A stretch of DNA of 64,000 nucleotides from Phenylobacterium sp. Root1290 (GCF_001425305.1 NZ_LMEE01000003.1:1-64000); one strand, 5' to 3'; positions 26,164-35,589 are shown, numbered from the stretch's first letter. Numbers and translations are program-made. The notes: a model not told the origin generated them from the sequence alone.

Positions 26164-27954
26164 ATGAACGCTCCCGTGAAACTGGACACCCTGCCTGAGT
26201 GGAATCTCGCCGACCTCTATGCGGGGCGCGACGATCCGAAGATCGAGGCCGACCTGACCGCCGCCAAGGCGGCCAATGACGAGTTGGTCAAGCTGAAGGG
26301 CCGCTTCACGACCCTGCGCGGCGATCCGCTGCGGCTGGGCGAAGTGCTCGACCATGGGATCCAGCTCTACGAGAGCGCCACCAACGGCCTGTGGGCCGTC
26401 GGCGCCTATGCCGCGCTGTCGGCGACCGTCGCGCGCGACGATCCGGCCTGGGCCAAGTTCGAGGCCGACCTTCGCGCCCGCTCCTCGCAGATCGCCGCCG
26501 ACAGCCTGTTCTTTACGCTGGAGCTCAACCAGCTTGAGGACAACGAGATCGAGATGGCCTTCAAGGCTCATCCGCCCGCCGCCCGCTGGCGGCCGTGGAT
26601 GCGTCGGGTGAGGCTGTCGCGCCCGCACGAATTGACCGCCGACTTGGAGCGCCTGCTGATCGACCGGGCGCCCGCCGTGGCCAACTGGACGCGGCTGTTT
26701 GACGAGACCCTGGCGCGGCTGACGGCCAAGGTGGGCCGCGAGACCCTGACCCTTCCCGAGGCGTTGAACCGGCTGTCCGATCCGGATGGCGCGCGCCGCA
26801 AGCAGGCCGCCCAAGGCCTGGCCAAGGCGCTGGAGGAGCGCACCCCGATCCTGGCGCTGTCGATGAACACCCTGGCCTTCGAGAAGCAGGTCGAGGACCG
26901 CTGGCGCAAGTACCCGGATCCGGCCGCCTCGCGGCATCTGGCCAACGAGGTCGACGCCGACGCGGTCCAGGCGCTGGAAGCGGCGGTGGTCGAGGCCTAT
27001 CCCTCGGTGAGTCACCGCTACTATGCGCTGAAGGCCAAGGTCATGGGCCGCAAGACCCTGGACTACTGGGACCGCAACGCCCCGCTCGACACCGCCGCCC
27101 CGCGCACCTACGGCTGGGAAGAGGCCAAGGGCATGGTGCTGGAGAGCTTCTCCGACCTCGCGCCCAAGTTCGCCGACACGGCCCAGACCTTCTTCACCCA
27201 TCCCTGGATCGACGCGCGGCCGCGGACCGGCAAGCAGTCGGGCGCCTATTCGCACCCGGTCACCGCCAACCGGCACCCCTATGTGTTCATGAACTACATG
27301 GGCGAGCGGCGGGACGTGCTGACCCTGGCGCATGAGCTCGGACACGCCGTGCACCAGACCCTCTGCGCGCCGCTGGGCACCCTGCTGGCCGACACGCCGC
27401 TGACCCTGGCCGAGACCGCCTCGATCTTCGGCGAGGGGCTGGTGTTCGAGCGGCTGCTGGCCGGCGCCTCCAAGCAGGAGCGCCTGGGTCTGCTGGCCGG
27501 CAAGATCGAGGACGGCCTCAACACGGTCGTTCGTCAGATCGCCTTCCACCGCTTCGAGACCCAGTTCCACGCCATGCGCCAGGAGGGCGAACTGGCCCCC
27601 GAGGACATCAGCGCGCTGTGGCTGGAGGTCATGGCCGAGAGCCTCGGCCCGGCGGTGAAGCTCAACCCTGGCTACGAGCACTATTGGGCCTATGTCAGCC
27701 ACTTCGTGCACGCGCCCTTCTACGTCTACGCCTACGCCTTCGGAGATCTGCTGGTGCGCGGGCTGATGGAGAAGCGGCGCGAGGATCCGAAGACCTTCGC
27801 GCCGCTCTATGAGGATCTGCTCGCCGCCGGCGGAACCCGGACCTATGTCGAGGCGCTAAAGCCGTTCGGGCTGAACCCGCGCGAGAAGGCCTTCTGGGCC
27901 GCGGGGATGAGCCAACTGGAGCGGTTGGTCGACGAGTTCGACGACCTGGTGTGA
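26164..27954 (+). CDS. pepF: M3 family oligoendopeptidase F
   Basis: A 596-residue cytoplasmic zinc peptidase. The zinc motif HELGH is at 390-394 and the third ligand Glu lies in LAETASIFGE about 25 residues later. The substrate-loop segment FYVYAYAFGDLL near the C-terminus is typical of PepF. The N-terminal half is helical. It cleaves oligopeptides during peptide turnover. The next gene follows after 11 nt and is probably cotranscribed. Confidence 0.95.
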   Translation: MNAPVKLDTLPEWNLADLYAGRDDPKIEADLTAAKAANDELVKLKGRFTTLRGDPLRLGEVLDHGIQLYESATNGLWAVGAYAALSATVARDDPAWAKFEADLRARSSQIAADSLFFTLELNQLEDNEIEMAFKAHPPAARWRPWMRRVRLSRPHELTADLERLLIDRAPAVANWTRLFDETLARLTAKVGRETLTLPEALNRLSDPDGARRKQAAQGLAKALEERTPILALSMNTLAFEKQVEDRWRKYPDPAASRHLANEVDADAVQALEAAVVEAYPSVSHRYYALKAKVMGRKTLDYWDRNAPLDTAAPRTYGWEEAKGMVLESFSDLAPKFADTAQTFFTHPWIDARPRTGKQSGAYSHPVTANRHPYVFMNYMGERRDVLTLAHELGHAVHQTLCAPLGTLLADTPLTLAETASIFGEGLVFERLLAGASKQERLGLLAGKIEDGLNTVVRQIAFHRFETQFHAMRQEGELAPEDISALWLEVMAESLGPAVKLNPGYEHYWAYVSHFVHAPFYVYAYAFGDLLVRGLMEKRREDPKTFAPLYEDLLAAGGTRTYVEALKPFGLNPREKAFWAAGMSQLERLVDEFDDLV

Positions 27955-27965
27955 AGGAAGCGGGC

Positions 27966-28913
27966 ATGGCCGAGGCGACTTCCAACCCTTGGCCGGCCCT
28001 CGACTACGCGCAGGACCGCGGGACCTTCGAGACCCTGCACCTGATGAGCCAGATCGTCGGCAAGGCGCGCACCGCCCGCGCGCCTTGGGTCAATCACGGC
28101 TGGCAGGTGGCGCTCTACATTTCGCCGCGCGGCTTCACCACATCGCCGGTGCCGAACGCTCACGGCCTGTTCGACCTGGAATTCGACTTCGTCGAGCATC
28201 TGCTGCGCTGCCGGGCCAGCAACGGCTTCCTGGGTGAGATCCCGTTGGCGGGGCAGACCATCGCCAGCTTCTACGCGGCGGTCGAGGAGCAGCTGTCGCG
28301 AACCGGTGCGCCGGTTCGTATCAACGGCGTGCCCAACGAGATCGCCGACCCGATCCCATTTGCACAGGACACCGCGCCGCGCGTCTATGACCGCGACGCC
28401 GCCTGGCGACTGTGGCAGGCGCTGATCCAGATCGAGCGGGTGTTCCAGGCGTTCCGCACCGGCTACCTGGGCAAGGTCAGCCCTGTGCATCTGTTCTGGG
28501 GCAGCTTTGACCTGGCGGTGACCCGCTTTTCCGGGCGCACGGCCCCGCCGCATCCAGGCGGCGTGCCGCACCTGCCTGACGCCGTGGCGCGCGAAGCCTA
28601 TTCGCACGAGGTCTCCAGCGCCGGCTTCTGGCCCGGCGGCGGGCTGGTCGACTATCCGGCCTTCTATTCCTACGCCTACCCCGAGCCGGAGGGCTTCCGC
28701 GCCGCGTCCGTTCGGCCGGGCGCGGCGTCGTTCCATGAGGGATTGGGCGAGTTCGTGCTGCCCTACGAGGCGGTGCGGGGCGCAGCCGATCCCGACGCGG
28801 CGCTGGCTGACTTCCTGCTCTCGACCTACGTCGCGGCGGCCGACGCCGGCGATTGGCCGCGCGCCGACCTGGAATGCGACTTCGGCGCGCCCGGCGTTCC
28901 GCGAAGGTGCTAG
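27966..28913 (+). CDS. DUF5996 family protein
   Basis: A 315-residue protein with the DUF5996 opening WPALDYAQDRGTFETLHLMS and QIVGKARTARAPWVNHGWQV. A central IERVFQAFRTGYLGKVSPVHLFWGSFDLAVTRF block and a SHEVSSAGFWPGGG motif follow. The family is conserved in bacteria but has no assigned reaction; His, Asp and aromatic residues suggest an enzyme. The ATG at 27966 is preferred to an upstream GTG because of the GAAGGAAG site. Its stop interlocks with the convergent FMN reductase stop. Confidence 0.85.
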   Translation: MAEATSNPWPALDYAQDRGTFETLHLMSQIVGKARTARAPWVNHGWQVALYISPRGFTTSPVPNAHGLFDLEFDFVEHLLRCRASNGFLGEIPLAGQTIASFYAAVEEQLSRTGAPVRINGVPNEIADPIPFAQDTAPRVYDRDAAWRLWQALIQIERVFQAFRTGYLGKVSPVHLFWGSFDLAVTRFSGRTAPPHPGGVPHLPDAVAREAYSHEVSSAGFWPGGGLVDYPAFYSYAYPEPEGFRAASVRPGAASFHEGLGEFVLPYEAVRGAADPDAALADFLLSTYVAAADAGDWPRADLECDFGAPGVPRRC

Positions 28914-29479
28914 GCGCGCACCTCGCGCACGAACGCCTCGAACCCGGTCAGATAGTTCTTCAGCGCCGCCTCGATCGCCGGGTCGAGGATCGCGCCGGAC
29001 TCGTCGAACACCTTGTGGGCGCGCGAGACCATGAGACGGCCGCCGAACCAGGGTTGGGTTCCCAGGGTGCGCAGCACCGGCAGCCAGGCGTCCTGGCTGA
29101 GGATGGTGCCAAAGCCGCCGGGCGAGGCGCCGATGAAGGCGACCGGCTTGCCGCCGAACACCCGCGGGATGTCGCTGGCCGGGCGGGTGAGCCAGTCGAT
29201 GGCGTTCTTGAACACGCCCGGGATCGAGTTGTTGTACTCCGGCGTCACCAGGAACAGGGCGTCAGCGGCGGCGATCTTGTCCTTGAGTTCGGTGACCCGA
29301 GCGGGGATGCCTTCGGCCGCCTCCACGTCGCCGTCGTAGAGCGGCACGCCGCGGATGGTTTCGACCTCGATCTCCATGCCTGCCGGCGCGACGCGCGCCG
29401 CCGCCCGCAGCAGATGGGCGTTGAACGAGCCGGAGCGAAGGCTGCCGGATAGTCCGACGATGCGGAGCGGTTGGGTCAT
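28910..29479 (-). CDS. NADPH-dependent FMN reductase/quinone reductase
   Basis: A 189-residue flavodoxin-like enzyme. The FMN phosphate loop is GLSGSLRSGSFNAHLLRAA (9-27), and the second FMN motif PEYNNSIPGVFKNAIDWL is around residue 100. This is the ChrR/YieF-like NAD(P)H:quinone and azo/chromate reductase family. It probably protects against quinone or oxidative stress. It ends in a 4-nt CTAG overlap with the DUF5996 gene. Confidence 0.92.
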   Translation of the reverse strand: MTQPLRIVGLSGSLRSGSFNAHLLRAAARVAPAGMEIEVETIRGVPLYDGDVEAAEGIPARVTELKDKIAAADALFLVTPEYNNSIPGVFKNAIDWLTRPASDIPRVFGGKPVAFIGASPGGFGTILSQDAWLPVLRTLGTQPWFGGRLMVSRAHKVFDESGAILDPAIEAALKNYLTGFEAFVREVRA

Positions 29480-29699
29480 GGGATTTCCTTGCAGAGGTGA
29501 CGCTCGGTTATCCCCGATTTGCCGCGCCTTGACGACCGCTCGGCCCCCGACTATCGCAGAACCACGGTCTGCAGTTCACCGAGGCATCGCCGCCCGCGAG
29601 GGTACGCTAAACCTGCATCTGACTTGATCGACCTGACACATCTTCCCGTGCCAGATCGGAATGGCGATCACCGCTCACCTCGGCACGCGAGGGTAGATC

Positions 29700-30221
29700 A
29701 TGTCGAAAACCATCATTCCGTTCCGAGCCGACGACGTTTCCAGCCTGGCCAAGTCGCTGCGGGCGCAGCTTCAGGCGCGCGAGACCACGCCCGGTCATGT
29801 CGAGCTGCTGAACATGCTGGCCCGCGCTGTCGGCCGCCGGAACTTCCAGCAGCTGCGCGCCGAGGCCGAAGACGTTCCGACCACGCCGCCGCCGCTTGAG
29901 ACGCCTCCGATCGATGAGCGCCGCATCGAGCGGGTTGAGCGCTGTTTCGGCGGCGGCCGGCTGGCGCGCTGGCCCGCCAGGCGCGAGGACCAGGTGCTGG
30001 CGCTCTGGGGTCTGTGGTCGAAGCTGCCGGCCGGTCAGACCTTCGGAGAGCGCGATATCAGTCAGCTCATCGGCAAGCTGCACGACTTTGGCGACCACGC
30101 CCTGCTGCGGCGCGAGCTGGTGATCTCCCGCCTGGTCGAGCGCAATGCGGAAGGCAGCGTCTACCGGCGGGTCGAACGGCCGCCGCCGCCAGATGCGGCC
30201 CGGCTGATCGGGCGCATCTGA
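29700..30221 (+). CDS. DUF2087 domain protein
   Basis: A 173-residue protein. Residues 1-60 are helical (SSLAKSLRAQLQARETTPGH and LLNMLARAVGRRNFQQLRAE). Residues 85-160 are the DUF2087 domain (RLARWPARREDQVLALWGLW, then FGERDISQLIGKLHDFGDHA and LRRELV), which resembles a winged helix. It may bind nucleic acid or act as a metabolic sensor; its function is unknown. It has its own upstream region of 220 bp, in which I see no clear promoter or structure. Confidence 0.85.
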   Translation: MSKTIIPFRADDVSSLAKSLRAQLQARETTPGHVELLNMLARAVGRRNFQQLRAEAEDVPTTPPPLETPPIDERRIERVERCFGGGRLARWPARREDQVLALWGLWSKLPAGQTFGERDISQLIGKLHDFGDHALLRRELVISRLVERNAEGSVYRRVERPPPPDAARLIGRI

Positions 30222-30236
30222 CGGGGCGGGCTAGGC

Positions 30237-31472
30237 CTAGAGCAGGTCGCCGCCGGCCGCCGAGGCGGTGGTGCCGTGCTGCTGGTAGGCCTTGATGACG
30301 TTGCGGCCGACCGTCCAGCGGTGCACCTCGTCCGGCCCGTCGACCAGGCGCTGGGAGCGGATGTGGGTGTACCAGCTGGCCAGCGGCGTATCCTGGCTGT
30401 AGCCGAGCGCGCCGTGCAGCTGGATCGCGGTGTCGACCACCTTGTGCACCATGTGGGCGAGGAAGACCTTGGCGATGGAGTTCTCCTGCCGCAGGTCCAT
30501 GCCGCGCTCGGCCTTGTAGGCGATGTGGAGCAGCATCAGGCGAGCCATGTAGAGCTCGCTGGCGCATTCGGCGAGCATGAACTGGACGGCCTGGCGTTCG
30601 GCCAGCGGCTTGCCGAAGGTCGAGCGCTGGGTGACATGGGCCGTGGCCATGTCGAGCGCGCGCTGGGCCATGGCGACGTTGTGCATGCCATGCCGCAGGC
30701 GGCCGTAGGCCAGGCGGTGCTGGCCCATGTTGAAGCCCTGGCCCTCGCCGCCCAGCAGGTTCTCGGCCGGGATCACAAGGTCCTTGATCTCGATCTCGGA
30801 GTGGCCGCCGCCCATGATGTGCGACAGCGGTCCCTCGACGGCCATGGTCTTGATGTCGCGCTTTATGACGTAGCCGGGATTGGGCAGCTCGACGATGAAG
30901 GTCGAGAACTGCTGGTGGCGCGGGGCGTCCGGATCGGTGCGGGCCATGACCACGGCCAGATCGGCGGCGCTGGCGGCCGACGAGAACCACTTCTCGCCGT
31001 TGAGCACGTAGTTCTCGTTGCCGTCCTTGACCGCGGTGGTGCGCATGCCGGTGGCGTCGGCGCCGGAGGCCTTCTCGGTCATCGAGTAGCAGACTCGCTT
31101 GTCGCCGTTTAGCAGCGGCTTGAGGAACTTCTCCTTCTGGTGCTCGGTGCCGTGCGCCAGCAGGGTCAGCATGGTGGCGTCGTCGGGGCCCTGGCTGTTC
31201 ATCGACAGCGCGCCGAGGTGGCTGCGGCCCAGCTCCATCTGCACCAGGGCGTTGGCCAGCGGGCCCAGGCCCATGCCGCCGTATTCTGTGGGGATGAAGG
31301 GCAGCCACAGGCCCTGGGCGCGGGCCTTGGCGCGCAATTCGGCCAGGACGGTCTTGAACGTCTCCTTGTCCTTCAGCCGGGCCTCGGCGGGGATGCACTC
31401 GGTCTCGACCCATTCGCGGACACGTGCACGAACGGCCTTTGCGTCTTCCGGAATTTCAAAATCGATCGCCAC
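30237..31472 (-). CDS. Acyl-CoA dehydrogenase (ACAD10/11-like)
   Basis: A 411-residue FAD enzyme that introduces an alpha-beta double bond in acyl-CoA. Visible landmarks are the FAD/substrate motif VCYSMTEKASGADATG, the LNGEKWFSSAA segment, and the C-terminal signature QLHGALGYSQDTPLASWY followed by VDGPDEVHRWTVGRN. The start is set at GTG 31472, about 9 nt after AGGGAGA; the open frame continues upstream to 31538, but that part would be atypical. It is divergent from the acyl-CoA synthetase, which probably supplies its substrate. Confidence 0.93.
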   Translation of the reverse strand: MAIDFEIPEDAKAVRARVREWVETECIPAEARLKDKETFKTVLAELRAKARAQGLWLPFIPTEYGGMGLGPLANALVQMELGRSHLGALSMNSQGPDDATMLTLLAHGTEHQKEKFLKPLLNGDKRVCYSMTEKASGADATGMRTTAVKDGNENYVLNGEKWFSSAASAADLAVVMARTDPDAPRHQQFSTFIVELPNPGYVIKRDIKTMAVEGPLSHIMGGGHSEIEIKDLVIPAENLLGGEGQGFNMGQHRLAYGRLRHGMHNVAMAQRALDMATAHVTQRSTFGKPLAERQAVQFMLAECASELYMARLMLLHIAYKAERGMDLRQENSIAKVFLAHMVHKVVDTAIQLHGALGYSQDTPLASWYTHIRSQRLVDGPDEVHRWTVGRNVIKAYQQHGTTASAAGGDLL

Positions 31473-31588
31473 GGCGCCTATCTCCCTTTTTTGTCTCTTG
31501 CGTTCCGCAGCGTCGGCGCTTGTCGTGTCGTAAGGCAAGTCCCGCCGTCCGCCTCGACGCGGACGGCGAACAAAGAATTGGGGAGTCC

Positions 31589-33286
31589 ATGCACTATCGA
31601 GAGCTGAAGCAGGCCTGGTCCGAACTGACGGCGCCCGGCGCCCCGTTCGAGATCGCCGAGATCCCGGTGCGCGGGAACACCATCCGCAGCTACAAGAACG
31701 CGCCGCCCTCGGTGCGCGAGCTCTGGCTCTCCACCGCCGCCTATGGCGACCGGGATTACCTGGTCTACGAGAACGACCGGCTGACCTACGCCCAGGCCCA
31801 CGCCCAGGTGAACGCCATCGCCGCGTGGATGTTCGCGCAGGGCGTCCAGCCGGGGGACCGGGTGGCGATCGCCATGCGCAACTATCCCGAATGGATGCTG
31901 ATCTACTGGGCCTGTCTCTCCACCGGCGTCGCCGCGGTCGGCATGAACGCCTGGTGGGTGACCGACGAGATGGAGTACGCGATCAAGGACTCCGCGCCGA
32001 AGGTGATCTTCGCGGACGCCGAGCGTCTGGCCCGCATCCAGGAGCGTCCGGCGATGACCGCGGGCGCCAAGGTGGTCGCGGTGCGCACAGATCCGCCGGC
32101 GGGCGCGATCGCCTATGCCGACGTCATCGCCGACGGCGGGGAGATGCCGCAGGTCAGCGTCGATCCCGACGCCGACGCCTGCATCTTCTACACCTCGGGC
32201 ACGACCGGCTTCCCGAAGGGCGCGCAACTCACCCATCGCGGCTGCGTGGCCAACCTCATGAACATCGGCTTCTCGGGCCAGGTCCAGGCGCTGGCTACGG
32301 CGCGTGCGACGGGCGTGGCGATCGATCCGGCCGCCCCGCCGCCGATCCCGGTGGCGCTGGTCACCACCCCCCTGTTCCATGTCACCGCCAACAACTGCGG
32401 GGCCTATGCCGTCACCGCCGCCGGCGGCAAGCTGGTCCTGATGTACCGCTGGGATGCGGGCGAAGCGCTGCGCCTGATCGAGGCCGAGAAGGTCTCGGCG
32501 ATGAGCGGCGTTCCGACCATGGCGCGCGAACTGATCAACCATCCCGATTTCGAGAAGACCGACACCTCCAGCCTGTTGAGCCTCGGCGGCGGCGGGGCGC
32601 AGCTGCCGCCCGACCTGGTCGGCAAGATCGACGGAGCGGTGAAGACCGCGCGGCCGAACACCGGCTACGGCATGACCGAGACCTGCGGGATCATCACCGC
32701 GGTGTCGGCCGACTTCTTCATCGACAAGCCCGACAGCTGCGGTCCGGCCATGCCCTCGTTCGAGGCCAAGTGCGTGGACGACGACGGCAATGCGGTCCCC
32801 GCCGGCCAGGTCGGCGAGCTGTGGGTCAAGGGCGCGCCGGTCATCAAGGGCTACATCAATCGGCCAGAGGCGACGGCGGAGTCGATCACCGACGGCTGGC
32901 TGCACACCGGCGATGTGGCCCGCATCGACGAGGACGGCTTCATCTTCATCGTCGACCGCAAGAAGGACATGGTCCTGCGCGGCGGCGAGAACGTCTATTG
33001 CGCCGAGGTCGAGGCCGGCATCTTCCGCCACCCGGCGGTGGCCGAGGTGACCGTCTTCGGCGTGCCGGACGAGCGGCTGGGCGAGGAGGTCGGGGCCGCC
33101 GTGCTGCTGCGGCCTGGCGCGATGGTCTCGCCCGCCGAGCTGCGAGAGCACCTGTCCAGCCTCATGGCCAAGCACAAGATCCCCCGCTTCCTGTGGTTCA
33201 TGAACGACCCGCTGCCGCGCAACGCCAGTGGGAAGTTCCTCAAGCGCCAGCTGCGCGAGACGTTGAGCCCCGAGAAGGCGCTCTAG
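31589..33286 (+). CDS. Class I AMP-forming acyl-CoA synthetase
   Basis: A 565-residue ligase that activates a carboxylic acid to acyl-CoA through an acyl-adenylate. The P-loop-like motif FYTSGTTGFPKGA is at about 199-211. Further motifs are GYGMTETCG, WLHTGDVARIDEDGF (hinge Asp) and the C-terminal PRNASGKFLKRQLR with the catalytic Lys. Chain length cannot be decided. It pairs with the divergent acyl-CoA dehydrogenase. A GH3 glycosidase fragment begins directly after its stop. Confidence 0.93.
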   Translation: MHYRELKQAWSELTAPGAPFEIAEIPVRGNTIRSYKNAPPSVRELWLSTAAYGDRDYLVYENDRLTYAQAHAQVNAIAAWMFAQGVQPGDRVAIAMRNYPEWMLIYWACLSTGVAAVGMNAWWVTDEMEYAIKDSAPKVIFADAERLARIQERPAMTAGAKVVAVRTDPPAGAIAYADVIADGGEMPQVSVDPDADACIFYTSGTTGFPKGAQLTHRGCVANLMNIGFSGQVQALATARATGVAIDPAAPPPIPVALVTTPLFHVTANNCGAYAVTAAGGKLVLMYRWDAGEALRLIEAEKVSAMSGVPTMARELINHPDFEKTDTSSLLSLGGGGAQLPPDLVGKIDGAVKTARPNTGYGMTETCGIITAVSADFFIDKPDSCGPAMPSFEAKCVDDDGNAVPAGQVGELWVKGAPVIKGYINRPEATAESITDGWLHTGDVARIDEDGFIFIVDRKKDMVLRGGENVYCAEVEAGIFRHPAVAEVTVFGVPDERLGEEVGAAVLLRPGAMVSPAELREHLSSLMAKHKIPRFLWFMNDPLPRNASGKFLKRQLRETLSPEKAL

Positions 33287-33510
33287 CGGCAGGTTTTCTT
33301 CGCCGGCCTCCTGAAAGCTGCCGTTGCGCAGGATGCGGTCCCGTTTGGGCGCTTGAGCAACATCGTCCACCGGAGCCGGCGAAGCCTTGTCGACAAAGGG
33401 GTTTCCGGCCTCGGCTACGACGATGGCGCCAAGGCGGCTCAGAATGCCGCCGAGGCGCTATCGTCACGCTCAAGAATGCCGATGGCGCGCTGCCGATAGA
33501 TTCCACAAAC
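33287..33510 (+). pseudogene. Relic of a GH3 beta-glucosidase (internal fragment, frameshifted)
   Basis: Reading the + strand from 33287 in the frame of the preceding stop gives about 57 codons resembling the segment of GH3 glycosidases between their two domains: FFAGLLKAAVAQDAVPFGRL, then SNIVHRSRRSLVDKGV, then GYDDGAKAAQNAAEA (to 33457). The match resumes at 33460 in another frame as IVTLKNADGALPIDSTN, a clear variant of the GH3 signature IVLLKNxxxLLPL. Restoring one base near 33458 rejoins the parts as AAEASIVTLKN. Upstream catalytic and downstream parts are absent: the neighbours are intact, unrelated genes. It fills nearly all of the 237-bp gap. Confidence 0.6.
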
Positions 33511-33523
33511 CGGCGGAGCCGCG

Positions 33524-34516
33524 TCAGCGCCGCTCGCTGTCGAGCATGGCCATCTGTTCGCGGTTGTAGCGTTCGCCGGCGGCGGCGCCCTTGGGGACGA
33601 TCTGTTCGAGTTCGGCGAGGTCGGCCGCGGTCAGGATGAGGTTCGCCGCGCCCAAGGATTCGGCGAGACGTTCGGGGCGGCGCGCGCCGATCAGCGGGAC
33701 GATGTCGTCGCCCTGGGCCGCGACCCAGGCGATGGCGACCTGGGCCGGGGTGACGTTCCGGGCCGAGGCGAAGGCGCGCAGCTTTTCGACCAGACCCAGA
33801 TTGTGCTGCAGGGCCTCGCCCTGGAAGCGCGGGCCGTGGGAGCGGAAGTCGGTGGGGCCCGAGCCCGTCGACCAGTGGCCGCTGATCAGCCCGCGCGAGA
33901 GCACGCCGTAGGCGGTGATCCCGATCCCCAGCTCGCGGCAGGTCTGCAGCACGCCGTCCTCGATGCCGCGCGAGATCAGCGAATACTCGATCTGCAGGTC
34001 GCTGATCGGGTGGACGGCGGCGGCGCGGCGCAGGGTTTCGGAGCCGACTTCGGAGAGGCCGATGTGGCGGACGTAGCCGGCCTGCACCAGCTCGGCGATG
34101 GCGCCGATGGTGTCCTCGATCGGAACGTTGGGGTCGAGGCGGGCGGGGCGGTAGATATCGACATAGTCGGTCCCCAGCCGCCTGAGGCTGTAGGCGAGCG
34201 CGCTTTTCACCGCGACGGGACGGGCGTCATAGCCGAGCCAGGCGCCGTCGGGACCGCGCTGGGCGCCGAACTTGACGCTGACGATGGCCTGGTCGCGCGG
34301 CGCCTGGGCCAGGGCCTCGCCGACCAGTATCTCGTTGTCGCCCATACCGTAGAAGTCGCCGGTGTCGAGCAGGGTGATCCCCGCCGCGCGGGCGTCGGCC
34401 AGGGTCGCCAGGGCCTGGCCGCGGTCGGCGGGGCCATAGAGGTCGGACATGCCCATGCAGCCGAGGCCGAGGGCGGAGGTGGTCGGGCCGGTGCGGCCGA
34501 GCTGACGGGTGTTCAT
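33524..34516 (-). CDS. Aldo/keto reductase lacking the canonical catalytic His
   Basis: A 330-residue TIM-barrel protein. The catalytic Asp51 and Tyr56 are in LLDTGDFYGMGDNE and Lys82 is in SVKFG. The fourth tetrad residue, normally His in the pattern QHRVDP, is Ala125 here (RPARLDP). The NADPH site SRGLISG and GARRPERLAESLGA are present. Relatives with the PAR variant occur in this family, so it may still reduce carbonyls with altered efficiency. It is divergent from a LysR gene that probably regulates it. Confidence 0.9.
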   Translation of the reverse strand: MNTRQLGRTGPTTSALGLGCMGMSDLYGPADRGQALATLADARAAGITLLDTGDFYGMGDNEILVGEALAQAPRDQAIVSVKFGAQRGPDGAWLGYDARPVAVKSALAYSLRRLGTDYVDIYRPARLDPNVPIEDTIGAIAELVQAGYVRHIGLSEVGSETLRRAAAVHPISDLQIEYSLISRGIEDGVLQTCRELGIGITAYGVLSRGLISGHWSTGSGPTDFRSHGPRFQGEALQHNLGLVEKLRAFASARNVTPAQVAIAWVAAQGDDIVPLIGARRPERLAESLGAANLILTAADLAELEQIVPKGAAAGERYNREQMAMLDSERR

Positions 34517-34608
34517 GTGCGGGCTCCTTAGGTTGACCCCAGACTAGGCCCGCGCCATTCCTGCGATAATCCGCTCATCACCTGACGGGCCGTACGGAAT
34601 TACGCACA

Positions 34609-35508
34609 ATGCGAAACGTGAACCTGGCCGATCTCGACGCCTTCGCGGCCGTTGCCCGCGAGCGCAGTTTCCGCCGGGCGGCGACGCTGCGCGGGGTGTC
34701 GGCCTCGACCCTGAGCCAGGCCGTTCGCGACCTGGAGGCGGCGCTGGACCTGCGGCTGCTGAACCGCACGACCCGCAGCGTGTCTCCAACCCAGGCCGGC
34801 CTTCGGCTGTTGGAACGCCTGGCGCCGGCCTTGGGCGAAATCAATTCGGCGGTGGAGAGCGTGCACGAGAGCGCCGGGACCGCGGCGGGGCTGCTGCGCA
34901 TCAATGCGCCGGAGCCGGCGGTCGAGCTGGTGCTGGCGCCGCTGGTCGCGCGATTCCTCGAGCAGCATCCGCGCGTGCGCCTGGAGATCGTCGGGGAGTC
35001 GAGCCGCATCGACATCGTCGCCGAGGGCTTCGACGCCGGGGTCCGCTGGGACGAGCACCTGGACCAGGACATGATCGCGGTCCCCTTCGGCGGCGAGCAG
35101 CGCTTCGTCCTGGTGGCGTCGCCGGAGTTGATCGCCGCGCATGGGCGGCCGCAGACGCCGCAGGAGCTGGTCGGCCTGCCGGCGATCCGCCAGCGCTTCG
35201 CCAGCGGGGTGATGTTCCCCTGGGAGTTCGAGAAGGACGGCCAGGTGTTGCGGATGGACCCGTCGCCGCGGCTGGTCTCGACCCAGGTCGCGCTGCAGCG
35301 GCGGGCCGCCCTGGACGGGGTGGGGTTCTGGGCCGCGTTCGAGGGCTATGTCCGCGCCGACATCGACCAGGGGCGGCTGGTCAGCCTGCTGGAGGACTGG
35401 CTGCCGAGCTTCCCGGGGCCGTCGCTCTACTATCCGAGCCGCCGCCATGTGCCGCCGCCGTTGCGGGCGTTCATCGACTTCATCCAGGCCGAGCGGGGGC
35501 GGGGGTAG
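34609..35508 (+). CDS. LysR family transcriptional regulator (beside AKR gene)
   Basis: A 299-residue LysR protein. The N-terminal helix-turn-helix is FAAVARERSFRRAATLRGVS followed by ASTLSQAVRDLEAALDLRLL, and a periplasmic-binding-like effector domain covers about 90-295. It is divergent from the aldo/keto reductase across 92 bp, the usual LysR arrangement, so that gene is the likely target. An 8-bp palindrome CCGTACGG at 34590-34597 lies close to the start and could affect binding. Confidence 0.92.
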   Translation: MRNVNLADLDAFAAVARERSFRRAATLRGVSASTLSQAVRDLEAALDLRLLNRTTRSVSPTQAGLRLLERLAPALGEINSAVESVHESAGTAAGLLRINAPEPAVELVLAPLVARFLEQHPRVRLEIVGESSRIDIVAEGFDAGVRWDEHLDQDMIAVPFGGEQRFVLVASPELIAAHGRPQTPQELVGLPAIRQRFASGVMFPWEFEKDGQVLRMDPSPRLVSTQVALQRRAALDGVGFWAAFEGYVRADIDQGRLVSLLEDWLPSFPGPSLYYPSRRHVPPPLRAFIDFIQAERGRG

Positions 35509-35518
35509 GGGCGCCCGA

Positions 35519-35589
35519 GTGTCATCCCGGTTTCTGGCTCGGCGCAAATGGGTCCCGGACAAGCGCTGGCGCGCTTTCCGGGATGACAC
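35519..35589. repeat. REP-like inverted repeat, copy 1
   Basis: Terminal arms GTGTCATCCCGG and CCGGGATGACAC (35519-35530 and 35578-35589) enclose 47 nt. The same arm sequence recurs at 38523-38562 on the other side of the amidohydrolase pair. The element lies between the convergent lysR and amidohydrolase stops and may terminate transcription. Confidence 0.75.
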
